Shown piece after piece: positions 1 through 12,863 of a DNA stretch of 64,000 bases; the first letter of the stretch is position 1; each line of letters begins with the position of its first letter. The notes beneath the pieces were generated by a model. That model was not told the DNA's origin, made no database searches, and saw nothing but the letters and a program-made list of their open reading frames with translations. The DNA is from Entomortierella parvispora (Eukaryota > Mortierellomycota > Mortierellomycetes > Mortierellales > Mortierellaceae): positions 2,565,808 to 2,629,807 of the forward strand of contig OY752147.1 in the NCBI GenBank assembly GCA_963573315.1, in the 5' to 3' direction. The position numbers and the translations under genes were made by a program.

Positions 1-1603
1 AACGAATACAATTGTCACATAGATGAACCAATGGTTGAACTGCGGTATTCCTGTCGTGATATTGTGAACGATGGCTGCACCCAGACCTTGCGTAGCGACA
101 ACGGAGAGCGACCCGATCAAAGAGCAGACCGTGATATAAACGAGTAGATGTTTCTTGCCGTATTTTGGTGCCACCTTCCAGATAATGCCCAAACTAATAA
201 CAATCACGAGACACATGTATACAAGGAAACCTAGAAAAGAGGTGGAACCGAACAGTCAGTTTAGATGACAAGTACCTGTGCCTGCAAAATCTCGGCTTGT
301 CGTTGTCATTGGCAACCGCGAGGAGCACTCAAACGGACGCTCAACCACCTCCCCAAAAAAGCGGAGTAACCTTGCTCAAGAGATATTTACCTGGCTGTAT
401 CACGAAATGCTTGAACTCGTCAATGTCAGTTACCGCGGCCTGGGCTGAAATCAAGAAGAAGTGAACATCACCAGTGGTTAGATATCCAAGCACTACTCTG
501 ACAACATGTCTCGGCCTAGTCTTGAGTAAGGAAAACATACCTGGGGCATGCAGAACAATGATAATTGCACCCACTATGCACAACGCGCACCCAATTTTGC
601 CATGGAGATTCAGTTTTTCCTTGAGAATAAAAGAAGATAGAACCGCACTACAGTCGGCAAAGACGAAGATGCCCGGTTATTGATCTGATAAAGAGAAGAG
701 AAAGGATCAATCCTTGTGTCTTTTCAGACATCATAATGACATACCAGACCACAACACTAAGAGCTCCCAGCGGGGTAACGATCAGAGCTGGCGCAAACGA
801 ATAGGCCACAAAGTTGCATATCTCACCAATGATCACTAGGAATTCCCGAAAGTAGAGAGAGATAGAGAAAGACTGTGGTTAATGACGCGAGAGAAGGGGT
901 GTGGCAAAAGGACAAACAGCTGGACGATAACGAACATGAGGGAGGGGTGGCTGGGGAAGCTTGATCTCACATACTCATCACCATGCCTGTCCACCACAAA
1001 GGAGACCGTAGGTAGGCATGTCCTTCGCCTGCAATGGCACTGCTCCGGAGTAGTCCCTTCTTTTTCAGGACAAATGAAGAGCCGATGAAGATGCCTATCG
1101 CGCAATCGAGGAAGGAGGATCAGTCAGTACAGTCTGTGGTCATAGATGAACCGCCTCGGCGAATTCTCGGATTCCAATCTTCCCAAGAACACAATGACAA
1201 AATACACAGGCCAAAAATTACACACGCGCGCGCGAACGCTGTCCAACCCCATCAAGAACGACAGGGCAGGGAAAAAGGGGGGAGAAGAAAGAGGAGAGGA
1301 ACTGGATCCTCGGACGGGTGAAAGGTTGCGGCAGCGTAAATGGGAGGAGCAGTGCAGTCAAAGATAGAAATTGGTGTACTGTTCAAAAGGCAGAATAAAG
1401 ACTTTCACTAGAGACTATGCTCATGCAGCCTGACATTGTCGAATGGAGGTGAATGTCTCCCTGGAGTTGAATGAGGCAGGAGACAATGAGGAAAGAAAGG
1501 CAACCATACCGCTCGAGACTGCAAGGGCCATGCCGATGAATTTGTAGTAGGTTGGAGGCGGCGAGGCGCTGCCTCCAGGGGCAGATGCAGAGGTGTCAGC
1601 CAT
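1..1603 (-). CDS. NIPA-family magnesium transporter (partial, 3' end beyond window)
   Basis: Multi-pass membrane protein of the NIPA (DUF803) family, whose members transport Mg2+ at the plasma membrane or endosomes. Exons, in coding order: 1603-1510, 1094-975, 835-745, 647-541, 444-391 and 230 to the window edge; all phases join. The reading frame shows the family landmarks in order: [86 protein letters not shown], and the start of the C-terminal membrane half ([18 protein letters not shown]). The start ATG follows a pyrimidine-rich leader on the coding strand. The gene is truncated only by the window boundary, with no internal break. Family assignment is strong; substrate is inferred from the family. 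Confidence 0.9.
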
Positions 1604-2242
1604 CAATGGTGGTACGAGGAGCCTGGACGTGGGGGGGGTATGGGACAAAGAGACTGACTGAGAGAGAGAGAGAGAGAGAGAGAGAGTGAGTGGGAAGATA
1701 GAGAGAGAGTAAGAAGAAGGAGCTGCAGCTGTCGATCGGTTGGGAAGGAACGAAGAAAAGGAGCGGATCAAAGGGAAAGGGAGGCCAAAAATAAAAGAGA
1801 AAGGGTCCTCTCGACAAACACCATCACGACCACCATGACGACCATTCCCTGTACTGCCTGCCCACCTGCCCTTCACGGCAGTGTCTGTCTGTCTGTGTCT
1901 CACTCCTCTGTCTGTTCTTTCCCTGCCTGCTCTTGATGCTCCGTTTGTTCGTTGTGATCATCTCATGTCGTAATGATTTTGTATGCAGTCAGTTCATGCT
2001 CTGTCGCTGACACACAGGCCCGTGCTGAAAGAGAGCGGCAGCTCCCTTCAGCCTGCTTGTGCAACCCAAAGGTTTATCTTACTCCAGCGTTTTCTCCTCT
2101 GTGGTCATCGCACCGCTTTTCTTTTCTTTTTTTTTTTTTGCTCCGCTCGAGGACGGGCACCGCGAAAGCAGTGGTGTCTGACTGACTCTCTTTTTTAGGT
2201 TCCTGTTCCTGCTGCACCATAATCCAATCCGTTCTTTTTTAT
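1604..2242. promoter_or_regulatory. Intergenic: 5' flank of NIPA gene / 3' flank of protease gene
   Basis: No credible coding exon. On the minus strand it is rich in CT runs, including a (AG/CT) dinucleotide tract around 1660-1690, as expected for a fungal 5' leader. Long open frames on the minus strand here encode only Ser/Leu/Pro-rich translation of CT repeats. The stretch serves as upstream region for the NIPA gene and downstream region for the protease gene. Confidence 0.5.
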
Positions 2243-4964
2243 TTACAGCGCGCTGCTCGCCATCGCCACCAATAGTCCTACAGCAAGTCTCCGCCACAGC
2301 CCCGTGTTCCCACCGCCCAACGGAGACAATGACAGTGGCAGTCCGCCCGCACCGCCCATCAATCGAATCGGACCGTCGAACCCCCCAAAGTGAATCTGGT
2401 GCACCTGGCTGCTGTTGGTCCCTGTGGACACTGAGGCTGCTGTGGCCCTAGGGGACTGAGCAGACGAACCAATGCCAGTACCACTGCTACCGGGTGGCCC
2501 CAGTGCATTGGCGTCGCTTGTCACCGCCACGCGCACAGGACCGACCTTCTCAACAGCCTTGGCTAGTCGACCCTCGCTCGCCAGCACATCCACAGAAGCG
2601 TGATCCGAGGGGCCAAAGCAGTTCTGACCCCGCCCAAACCCGATCCTTCCAAAGTCTGCATCCTCTGGCTGAGCATCGTCGTTACCACGCTCAAAATAGA
2701 CCACTTTGCCTGCAAAGAGGGTCTCGCCCAGGATCGTGCCTACACTCCCCGGCATCACTGCTCCTCCACTTGCGATTTCGACCTCGATCAAGTCGGGTGA
2801 TGTGCTCGAGGCAAACCCTAAGACAGTAAAGGAGGAGCCAGGCCACTTTTAGTCTTTTCATTTGGGAGGAGAGAGAGAACGGCGATGAACGAAAAGACAA
2901 TAAAAACTTTGCATACCATGCCACCAAAAGTCCACGTATCCAGGAGGTGCCTGTCCAGCGGGCACGGCCTTGATCCTCAGGAAACTAGATGTGTATATTG
3001 GGATAGAAATCCCAGACATGATCACCTCCACCGCCCTGGCGGCTGTGGCGACTTGAAAGCTTGAGCGTGGTAGCCTCAGAACTGCATTCTTGAACCAAAA
3101 GTTGCTCACATCTTGTTGTGGGATCAGAGTGGACCACTGCACAATCGGGGACCGGGCCAGGGCTTGGATCAAGAACTGGAGGTTGTAATGGCTCATAAGG
3201 ATATTGGTCGTACCGCTGTCGACAATAGTCTTTGGCAAGTTCAGGTTTTGCATACCCTCGACCTTTTCACCCATGACCTTGAATCCATCCAGTCGGACCT
3301 GGTACCAATCCTTCTTCACTAATGGGACAAACTGCATTGGTTCTGCCAGGTGGGCTTTCGAGTAGCCTCCAAGAAACATATTGCCCGATTTTGTAGTGTT
3401 GGCTGTCCGTCCACAGAGCTGCAGTGCAAAACCGTTGGGAATCTTCATCGTAGCCGACAAGGTGTCCAACAGGGTTGGTTTACGATCCACGCTTAGTGAG
3501 CGATATCCAAGTCCCCAAATACCGTGCTGGGCCCCACATTCCTGGCTGAAAAAGCCCGTGTTTTCTGTTATAGCCGCAAATTCCACACTGGTCTCTTTTT
3601 CCATAGTGACCCCAGGGTTCAAGGCCGAGGAAGAAAAGTTGACATGGCCTTTGCTGTCCTTGCTGGGTGTTGTCACTTTGGCCATCTCGAGGGTCAATAG
3701 GTCGGATGTCATCACGCCATTCCAACCAACAGAGTGCGACTTGATCCCGTAGCTGACGCGGATTGTCTGACCATGATCCCGGGAGGCACTTGAGAGAGGG
3801 TAGAGATTCTCAGCAGGAGCCACCGCCAGCACTTTGGTCGGACTCCTGTGCACTGTCTGTGTTCGGATCAATTGTCCTGCCGTTGTAGTCGCATCCAAAT
3901 TGGAAACGGACTTTCTCGATTGCAATCCAGCCAGGTTATTTTTCAATGCTGCGGCCATGGCCTTCAGCGCGTTTTCTCGTGCCATAAAATCACCGCCGTT
4001 GTCACCATTTTTGTTCAGAAAGGGGGTGTTATGAGAAGGTAAATAGGTAGACGAAGGGATTAGTCGTGAGGCCGGACTCATGTTTGGCGCGATAGTGGTG
4101 GAGGTAGTGGCCGCGGTGAACTTGGTCGAAAGGGATGCAGATGACGTTGCGACTGGTGAATGAAGACCTTCAATTTTCGGCAGATAAGGACGGACAATGT
4201 TGGCGCCGGCTATGGTGTTGAAAGAAATGGTACTTTTTGCAGCGCTGGGTATAAGGTATTGTATCGACTCGGGATTGGGGATAGCTGCAGGACCTCGTAA
4301 CAGTTTCAAAGACGCCTGGTCGTTGCTGGGAATACTGAGAGAATCTTTGTCAATTGGGATCTCTTCCTCCTCGTTTGGGCGAAAGCGGTCCTTTCGTGGA
4401 ATCACACAGTCGCGACACGCACTGGATGCAACAGCAAAGTGGGCACTTCCAGTGTCAATGATTACATTATACTATTTGTTTCCGGATGACGGGTAGCGAG
4501 CGTAAGAAGTGTTGCCTAGGGAAGGAATATTCCCATTGTTCACCATTGGGCAAGAGCCAGCCAGACACATCTCTTACCTCTGAACCAGCAATATGGACTT
4601 TGGTGGTGTAATCACAATTTGGATCACCCTCGAGATCAAGCTGAACAACGCCATAGTCATCTGCAGTAACTGTCGCTTTTGCCGATGAAGGGGTTGCTGT
4701 CCCTGAAGTCTCCTTGACAGGAGAGGGAACGGGTGGTGTATTGATTGCCTCTTTTGTAGCTTCATGAGGATGAAGAAAGTTCCCAATTGCGTCAGTAATT
4801 GGACTCCAAAGGGCGGGTGCGGCTGAGCAGACAGGAGAGAGGAAGAAGGGGCTGAATGAAGGACCAAACAGGAGAATCACAATTGAAACAAGAGTCGTTT
4901 GCTGCTGCACAGTCCAGATTTTTGTTGGGCGACAAACATGGCGCAAGCGCAAAGGATGGTCCAT
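2243..4964 (-). CDS. Pepsin-family (A1) aspartyl protease, probably GPI-anchored
   Basis: Secreted or cell-surface aspartic endopeptidase of the pepsin/yapsin/BACE type. Exons 4964-4578, 4471-2917 and 2817-2243 join in phase to give 838 residues. A hydrophobic segment near residues 15-45 fits a signal sequence or anchor. The two catalytic motifs are visible: IIDTGS with Asp about residue 135, and IVDSGTT with Asp about residue 546; ILGETLFAGKVVYFER near the C-terminal domain matches the family's ILGDxFLR...VVFD block. The spacing of more than 400 residues between the two Asp is much longer than in pepsin because of a Ser/Thr-rich low-complexity insert after the first motif. The tail is Gly/Ser-rich and ends in a hydrophobic stretch (LAVGLLVAMASSAL), typical of a GPI signal. 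The start was chosen at the ATG directly before the signal-like region; an upstream in-frame Met is possible. Confidence 0.85.
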
Positions 4965-5517
4965 GGAGTCAAGGCTGAATGGTATGAAGTAAAGCGTGAG
5001 GAGCGCAAAAGGAAGGCGGCAACGGAGCGACTGGCTAGAAGCGGCGATGAATGAGAAAGAGAAGACCATAACGACCGAGTGGTGTTCTTATCAGCAGACA
5101 CTTCTCTCTTGACGTGGATCTGCGCATCTGCACGGCATTCAGGAACCGACAGCAACGGCAAAAAGCCATCGACTCGCAGCTGCAACTGCTGCAACTGCAG
5201 CTAAAACCTCATATTCCATTGTACCACAGATGCACACAATGACAGCAACGGACAGGTTCGAATGATCCTGGCGTCTCCATTGTTTCGTGGGGACAGGATA
5301 GACAGGGATAGCGCGCGTTTATTATATTTTACAGAAGGAAACAAGAAGAAAGAAAAGAGGTGACGGTGATGGTGATGGGTGATGGTATATAACTGATTTT
5401 GACAACGAAAAAAGGGAAGAAAATGCTGGGGGACGACAAGACGAGACACGAAAAGAAAATCGAAAAAAAGAACGCGCGGGAGAAGTGAAACTGGGACAAA
5501 GCCGTAAGTGGTTGTCC
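4965..5517. promoter_or_regulatory. Intergenic: 5' flank of aspartyl protease gene
   Basis: No coding exon recognised. The minus strand is CT-rich in patches and contains a CTGCAG/TGCAACTG-type repeat cluster near 5170-5205. It holds the protease promoter and 5' leader and the 3' flank of the next gene. Confidence 0.4.
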
Positions 5518-6603
5518 TTACTCTTCTCGAGATTCCTCTTTGTGGGCGCCATTCGAGAGGACCGGGGCAGGCTCGCGCGACTGCATCACTCCGAGCTGTG
5601 TCCGCGCCATTGAGAGACCGTAGGTCAGCTCGACCAACTCGTTATCCATGGGTCCGTTGCCATCCCGAAGACCGGCCGCCAACTGGATCAAATCTCGAGC
5701 AATGTTCTCGAGGACGCGCGCGTGTCTCTCTCTCTCCTCTTGCTCTGTCATCAAGTTCCTGGTCTTGCGCACCTTTTCATGGAGACGGCTTTCGACAATC
5801 TCTCCCAAATCCGTTGTGGGGATGGTGTCGCACCCAATGAAGAGCTCCATCCAAAGCTTGGCGCTGTTGCTGACCCAGTACTGACCATCGACTGCTCGGT
5901 AGAAAAACGGGTTTGATGCAAGGTCAAGCTCAATCATTCCCTGTTGCACACATTGCTCCTCCAATCGAACATTCCAGCTGGGGACTACAATCAGTTGGAT
6001 GTACCAGTCGCCAACAACGCGATAGTGATCCGCAAAATACAGCTTGAATTCTGGGAATAGCTGTCGTTGCATCTGGCCAAACTCGACCTGGAAACGTGTC
6101 TTGCCATAGGGCGATGTCGCGACCGGACCGCCAGCACCGGCCCCCGTTTCATCCAATTCACTCTCCAGGGGTGAGCCCGTTGCACAGAAAAAGAGTCCTG
6201 AGAGATTGAAGAATGGGTTCACCACAGGAGAATGGTCGTCCTCTCGGACCAGGTTGTACTTTTCTGCAGGGTACGAAAGAAGAAACCGGCTCTTGGATTG
6301 TTCCAGTTGTTTCTCCTGGCGCTGTTGATCGTCCGGATGCCAGTTTCGGTAGATGCGGCGACAGGGTTGGGATGTGGATGGGGAGCAGTACACAAGAGCT
6401 TCTTGGTAGCGCTTTTGAATCAACGTTTCCAGCATTTTGCAGTAGGCTTCCACAGGTTCGTAAGGAGGAGGGTTGTGTTCAGGAGTTTGTTGGCAATGTT
6501 GCATTTGTGGTTGCTGTTGCTGATTGTGTGGCTGTGGCTGTTGGTGATGGTGGTGACGGTGCTGACTGAGATCCGCAGCGAGAAAAGATTGAATGGCACC
6601 CAT
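5518..6603 (-). CDS. Conserved-looking hypothetical protein, Gln/His-rich N-terminus
   Basis: Single-exon frame of 361 residues from the first true ATG; the reading frame stays open upstream only through non-ATG codons. I do not recognise the family. The first ~60 residues are His/Gln/Pro-rich low complexity. The middle (about 75-270) looks globular, with well-conserved-looking aromatic content (for example KTRFQVEFGQMQRQLFPEF and GDWYIQLIVVPSWN). The last ~110 residues are predicted helical and charged (VRKTRNLMTEQEERERHARV). No signal peptide or membrane span. Codon use resembles its neighbours, and the frame is clearly longer than chance, so it is probably a real gene. An upstream 5' UTR intron cannot be excluded. 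Confidence 0.65.
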   Translation of the reverse strand: MGAIQSFLAADLSQHRHHHHQQPQPHNQQQQPQMQHCQQTPEHNPPPYEPVEAYCKMLETLIQKRYQEALVYCSPSTSQPCRRIYRNWHPDDQQRQEKQLEQSKSRFLLSYPAEKYNLVREDDHSPVVNPFFNLSGLFFCATGSPLESELDETGAGAGGPVATSPYGKTRFQVEFGQMQRQLFPEFKLYFADHYRVVGDWYIQLIVVPSWNVRLEEQCVQQGMIELDLASNPFFYRAVDGQYWVSNSAKLWMELFIGCDTIPTTDLGEIVESRLHEKVRKTRNLMTEQEERERHARVLENIARDLIQLAAGLRDGNGPMDNELVELTYGLSMARTQLGVMQSREPAPVLSNGAHKEESREE

Positions 6604-7396
6604 TGGAGCGTCCTTGGAGTGAAAGTCTTGAGGGAGTCTGATTGAAAGGAAAGGGATTGATTGCACAAAAAGAAAAGAGAAAAAAAGTCAGCCTTTCGAG
6701 CGGAGGTTATAAAGAAGAGGCGGACAGGATTGGATGGGATGTGATATGATGTGATGGGTAAATGAAGAGGGAAGGAAACAGTGAGCAGGTGTCGGGTTTG
6801 AGCATTGTCGTAACTCTCTCTCTTCCAGGTCATGAGAGGGATATTAATAACGGGTTGACAGAGCAGATGGAGGACAATGGGCTGGACTAGACAAGAGGAC
6901 AGACTGCAAGGGGTGGGGCCGCCAGGTCTTCATTGTTGCCACAGGTTGTTACAAGTGCCAAGTTGGTCGAAAGCGCAATCAAATGGAGCAGGGAGAAGCC
7001 AAAAAGAATAAAGGAGGTGCAGCCATCAAAGAAGAAAGAACCAGAACAGGCGATCAAAGAGAGGGGGAGGGAGGGGAAAGTGGGGCGGAGGAAGGAGGAC
7101 TGCATCAAACACTGCAGCCAGTCTGCACCGAGCTGCAAAATAGCTGTGGATGCGGTGTGGGGAAAGCAGGAGACAAGACGCAGACTGGGAGGGCAAAGGA
7201 AGAAGGATAACGGATCGCACCGCTTGTGCAGGTGAAGGTCGAGGAAATGAAGAGGTGGTTGATGCAGGACACCAGAAAACGAAGAGTTGTATTAAAAGAA
7301 CGTGTCTTGCACTATCCCCTTTCCTTCCGTTCATTTAACAACTTGGCTCAGGGACAGAGAACGGGGCCATCGGCCCCCGGATTGAAGGGGAAGCCA

Positions 7397-7436
7397 AGGA
7401 ACAATAGGAACAATAGGAACAATAGGAACAATAGGA
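7397..7436. repeat. 9-bp microsatellite (AGGAACAAT-type, about 4 copies)
   Basis: Four consecutive near-perfect copies of the nonamer are visible directly. It lies in a gene-free stretch and has no evident function. Confidence 0.9.
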
Positions 7437-10107
7437 GCACGCTAAGACACCGACAATCAAAGGGGAGGGGGAAGACGGTGCAGATACGATCAACGTGGAA
7501 GACAGAGATGTTTGGGCATGCATGGACTCAGGTGTGGCTTCTTTTCACAAACACAAACACACTGTTCTCATGTTGCCACCATTTCAATTGGAAAGACGGA
7601 AGGCTTTGTGTCCCGTCTTTTGTGTCCATGGTCGCTGTTGGCCAGTCCCATGTGCATGTTTATCCATGTCTCCTTCCCGCCCATCGATTCCCACTCGTAC
7701 TTTCTTATTTTCTCTTGCTTTTGCTCTCGCTCTCCATCTCCCTCATAACAGATCCCCTCGATCACTTCTATTCCTCGAGTTTTTGGAATCTTGACTGTCT
7801 CGTACCTGAGTAGAACCTCAGACGGTAGGTGTAGTGAGGCCGGAATGGTGGATATGACCCTTCTTGACGAAGGTCGGGTAACAATGGGAGAGGAGAGGGC
7901 GGCGGCGGGAGGCGAGGAGCCAGGGAACAAGGGAATGTGTGGTATCCTTTGTTGCGAAGTGGTAAAAAAAGAGCAGGGACCAGTGAAAGAGCGGGAAAAG
8001 GCTGGGAGTGTGATTGCTTGTGATAGTGGCGATGCAGATGATGGGAAGAGTGTACGGGATGAGAGAGAGGAGGAGGAGGAAGAGGAGGTGAGAATACAGA
8101 GGGAGTAAAGAAAAAGAAAGTGCGAAAAAGAGAATAGGAGAGGAAGAAGAAGAAGAGAGGAAGAGAAGAGAGGGAAGGAAGAAGAGAAGCGTTTTGTTCT
8201 CTTTCTCGGGCAAAAGGATTGTCTTTGATTCTCTGCATGGTTACAGGTGTTGCGCCATCCTATCCTGTCCTCTGGCTGCTCTCTTTGTTTGTGCATGGAT
8301 GGCTGGTATCGGTGCATTGCATCGTATCCTCGCCGGCCAATCCTTCCGTCCAACTCCACTTTTTTAATATATGAATCGCCTGTAAAAATGAACAGAGGGG
8401 TTAAAATGAAATGAAATGGGGTTTACGTCGGTGTTGGTGCTTTGTTTGCTTGTCTGTCCTGTTTGCCTGCAGCGTGTTTTGTTTGTTTGCCATCGCTGAG
8501 AAAAAAAAAAAAAACGACCGACGAGAGAGCACTGTCAACAAAGCAACTTTGACTTCTTTTGAGCACCCGTTGCCACACCTTGCAGAAAGAGAGGGAAAGA
8601 ACAAGGCCACGGAAATGGAAAAGCTGCTTGCCCCATTCTTGTTGGTATTGATTGACCATGTGCATCATGGACATGTTCTGTTAAGGTGCAAGACCCGGGA
8701 TTATCGTGTACGACGCGAAGTACATCAGACCCCGATCCAGCCAGCAACTTCATTATTGTTGCTCTACAGTACATCCTCGACTGTTGCCTCGTTTGCCTGG
8801 TAGTTTGGTACTCTGTCGACAGACTATTATTACCCACTCATCCAGACTTTATCCTGCAGAGAGACCCTGGTGTATCTTGCAATGAGGGAGCGGGTGGGGC
8901 AACACGGCAGTAGAGCGAGAGGGCGCAGTGACAATGGGTCGGGTATCAATTGTGTCGCTGTTCGATGACGCATCGATGGTTCTTCAGAGAATTCAGGCAA
9001 TACATCCAAGACAGGACTACTGTGGGCGGGACTAGACTAGACTGCTGTAGCTCATGAGCATGGCCCCAGGTGGCAATTCGACAGAATAGCTTCATGTTGT
9101 ATGGCCTGTTTTCTCTCGTCTTCTACTGGACTGGACGGAGTGAGAAGGCCATGAGCAGACTAAGTTCGTATCGCCGTTCATTTCCCAGTCAAATTAAAAG
9201 GAAATGGCACGAGAGCCTTGTTCTCTCTTTTCAACAGTTGAGTAACGGAGTTGCCATTGTCCAGGATGGCGATGAATGCCTCCGATACTGCTTCCTCACT
9301 CCAGAAAAAGGTGTAGTCCATGCAAGTACTGTACATGTAGCGATTCTATTCATATCTCTCATCGTCACCATGGATCCAGGGAAGTAAACCAAAGGCACAA
9401 AAAGAGTTCCATTTCAAAACCATCGCCGTGAGCATCGCAGTGATTATTTTTAACGCCTCACCGAAAAACCGCGACACAACAACACCACACAACAGGACAT
9501 TGAAGAACATTCACTACGGGGGTCATCGGTCGACCCTGCACCCGACCAGGCTTTTAGGCACATGGCTACGGGAAGAAGGAGAGGAAGGAAGGAGCACAAA
9601 CCATTCATGAAATACTTCGCTTCTTTCTTCTCCAATTAAAGGTAGGTCGATCGATATTCAGTCCCCCTCCAGAGCGCCAAAGAATCCGCTGTTGAGAGCA
9701 GCCCTCTTCGTTTCTCACTGACATTGCAATTGCGAGAGCAGAAAGAGGTTTTTTCCCTTCATTCCGTTCAATCCCCTCACTGGTAATCGTTAATTTATCG
9801 TACACATCAATGAATTGCCCATTGTCGTTCAGGGGTTATGGGGCAGCCGAGACGTGCCGCTCACTCTGGCTTGAACATGGTTGTTCTAACAAGAAATTGA
9901 AGTATCGCCCTCTTATCTGGTTATCTTGGAGGACTGCTGAGCTCGAGTTCAGCAGGACGGAAAAAAATGTCCATTGTCTTCTGTAAAAACTATGAATTAG
10001 CGATCCTTGTGTTGCAATCAAGGCTCGTGCGCAACCCTTTGCACTTTCGGCCTGTTGTTGTGTTCTGTCTGACACATGAAAATCGACTGCATGCTGCATC
10101 CGACGAT

Positions 10108-10110
<3 letters not shown>

Positions 10111-10139
<29 letters not shown>
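10111..10139. repeat. A-homopolymer tract (29 bp)
   Basis: Uninterrupted run of A on the plus strand followed by an A-rich tail, about 130 bp downstream of the SSC1 stop codon when read on the minus strand (T-run). It could be the remnant of a retroposed poly(A) tail or simple slippage; no flanking target-site duplication was recognised. Confidence 0.85.
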
Positions 10140-10141
<2 letters not shown>

Positions 10142-10266
10142 AAAGAAAAAAAGGTATTCTGACCGCCTGCATTGACCTTTCATGTGGCTATTGCTTCTTT
10201 ATTGATCCGCTATCCTTTCCATTTGGTGCACAATGTGGAAACACCGCACTATGAGGCACACTGAAC

Positions 10267-12588
10267 TCAGTCCTTCTTGGGAGGCTCGTTGTCAACTGTA
10301 GGGCCGTCATGAGGAGATCCTGAGGAGCCAGAACCGCCGCTGGAGGCATTCTTCTTGTACACCATCTCAAAGAGCTTGAGACTGCCTTGCTGCAAATCGG
10401 TGGTCTCCTTCTTGATATCTTCGGCAGGAACGCTTTCACCCTTCTGGAGAACTTCGCGAAGTTTGGAAATCTGATCCCTGATCCTTGAAGCCTCTGAGGA
10501 GTCCAATTGGTCCTTGAATTCGTCCATGTGCTTTTCTGTCTCCGTAATGACAGACTCTGCCTGGTTGGTGGCCTCGATCTGTTCCCTCTTCTGACGATCG
10601 GCCTCAGCGAACTTTTCGGAATCGCGGATCATGTTCTCGATCTCATCCTTGGACAGACCCGAGGAGGCCACAATAGACATGGACTGATCGCGACCTGTTG
10701 CCTTGTCCTTAGCCCCAACATTGACGATACCGTCAGCATCAATGTCAAACGAGACCTCGATCTGGGGCACGCCCTTGGGTGCCGGTGGGAGTCCATGGAG
10801 GTTAAAGTCGCCCAATAGCTTATTGTCCCTAACAAGTTCACGTTCTCCTTGAAAAACTCTGATCTGGACCTGAGTCTGTCCGTCTGCGGCTGTAGAGAAC
10901 ACCTGTGACTTCTTGGTAGGGATGGTCGTGTTCCTGTTGATAAGACGCGTGAAAACTCCTCCAAGAGTCTCAATTCCAAGAGAAAGGGGAGTAACATCAA
11001 GCAAGAGGATGTCGGTAACAGAGCCCGCCAGAACACCTCCCTGGATGGCAGCACCGATGGCAACGGCCTCGTCTGGATTGACCGACTTGCCAGGCTCACG
11101 ACCAAAGACCTGCTTGACGGTCTCAATGACCTTCGGGACACGCGACATACCACCAACCAAAACCACGTCGTCGATATCCCTCAAACTGACGCCAGCATCC
11201 TTAATGGCCTTTTTGCAAGGTTCGATCGTGCGATCAATCAAATCCTTGGCAAGGGCCTCAAACTTTGTACGAGTGAGCTTGAAGTTGATGTGCTTGGGAC
11301 CGGTGGCATCGGCCGTGATATAGGGCAAGTTAATATCAGTCTGCATAGTGCTCGAAAGTTCAATTTTGGCTTTTTCGACTCCTTCACGGATACGCTGGAT
11401 GGCCATGCGATCTGTCGACAGATCGATGCCTTGGTCCTTTTTGAATTCGCTTGTCACATACTTGACCAAGAGCGCGTCAAAGTCCTCGCCACCAAGTGCC
11501 GTATCACCATTGGTGGACTTGACTTCAAAAACACCGTTTTGAATCTCGAGAATCGAAATATCAAATGTTCCTCCTCCAAGGTCGTATACCGCAACGGTTT
11601 TGTCTGCAGTTTTGTCAAGTCCAAAGGCAAGGGCGGCAGCTGTTGGCTCATTGATAACACGCAGCACATCCAGTCCTGCGATCATGCCTGCATCCTTGGT
11701 TGCTTGTCGCTGAGCATCGTTAAAGTAGGCTGGGACTGTGATCACCGCATGCTTAACCTTCTTTCCGAGATATCCCTCCGCGGTGTCCTTCATCTTGCCC
11801 AACACAAAGGCGCTGATCTGCGAAGGCGAGTACTTTTTGCCACGAGCTTCGACCCAAGCATCGCCATTATCGGCCTTAACGATCTTGTACGAGACGGTTT
11901 TGATGTCGTGCTGGACTGCAGGGTCGGAGAACTTGCGTCCGATGAGACGCTTCGTGGCATAGATGGTGTTCTCTGGGTTGACGACCGCCTGACGTTTCGC
12001 CGCCTGTCCAACAACCATCTCGCCTTCTTTTGTGAACGCTACGACAGAAGGAGTGGTGCGGGCACCTTCTGCGTTCTCGATCACGCGTGGGGCCTTTCCT
12101 TCCATGACACTGACACAGGAGTTGGTGGTTCCCAAATCGATACCGATGACGGGGCCTTGAATAGCCGCGGCAAAGCTGCGCCGTTGCTGTGGACAAACAA
12201 GGAGAGACACAAAAAGTCACGTTAGTTGACGCAGTCACATCCAGCAAGGGGACACTGGAAATGGGCGCATTCGTCAGCTTGCTCTGTGGATGCATGCACC
12301 AGCAGAAGAGGGGCTTGTCAACAATCGAGACTGAAGGTGGGGGCCGCGTTGTGTTTTGTGTGTGTTTTCCGGGCAGTGTGAAAGCCATGATTCCCACCCC
12401 CTCTGGACGCGCCATGAGTTTTCAACGGCCGCCCAACTCATTCAACTGCGGGCTCGACTCAATTGGAAGTGTTGAGGACTGGGGAGATTGGGACCCGTCG
12501 GTCCGTCTTCCTGCCTGGGTGGTCTGCTTACCATAGTTGGAGTAGCCGATCTCCAGCCGGCTCTGGCCATGGTTGCGAGGCGATACAT
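10267..12588 (-). CDS. SSC1: Mitochondrial Hsp70 (Ssc1/mortalin type)
   Basis: Matrix Hsp70: the ATP-driven motor of the TIM23/PAM import machinery and a folding chaperone. Exons 12588-12532 and 12186-10267 give 658 residues, normal for the family. Exon 1 encodes a short basic presequence ([13 protein letters not shown]), and exon 2 begins QQRRSFAAA, after which the nucleotide-binding domain starts with [17 protein letters not shown]. Further hallmarks are [27 protein letters not shown], the substrate-binding domain and a C-terminal Gly/Ser-rich tail ending EPPKKD. DnaK-like rather than cytosolic features (no EEVD end) plus the presequence place it in mitochondria. Pam16, its J-domain regulator in the import motor, is encoded about 29 kb away in this window. 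Very secure call. Confidence 0.97.
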
Positions 12589-12863
12589 CGCGGTGTATTA
12601 GTGACGGGGGGTCAAGACAAGGAGCGGGAAACTGAGGTGTCGGGAGAGAGGGAGAGAGACTGTGTGTATATGAGCGTGAGTGTTGTGTGTCTTGTCTGTG
12701 GGAGAGAGAGTGAAGGGGAGCTGTGTGAAAGCGAGGGAGAGAAGGAGGGGTGAAGAGAAATAAGAGAGACAAGAAGGGAGAGGGACGGGCAGGAAGGGGT
12801 GGATCGCGAGAAAAGGAAAATTTTTTATTTGGTGTGTGTGCCACCCAAAAACCTCGATCGCCT

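Larger units (their letters stand above)
6604..10266. other. 3.6-kb gap without a recognisable gene
   Basis: The longest gene-free stretch of the euchromatic part. Open frames on both strands are short or consist of low-complexity Ser/Pro/Leu or Arg/Glu translation of purine/pyrimidine-biased DNA, especially 7800-8220, where the minus strand is almost pure pyrimidine. It contains a 9-bp microsatellite near 7397-7436 and an A29 tract at 10111-10139. Part must be the promoter and leader of the hypothetical gene ending upstream and the 3' flank of SSC1. A non-coding RNA or a poorly conserved gene cannot be excluded. Confidence 0.5.

Noticed and set aside
7568..8359. 263-codon frame on the minus strand.
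   Set aside because: Most of it translates a near-pure pyrimidine tract into Ser/Leu/Phe runs; no conserved block and no plausible neighbours to splice with.
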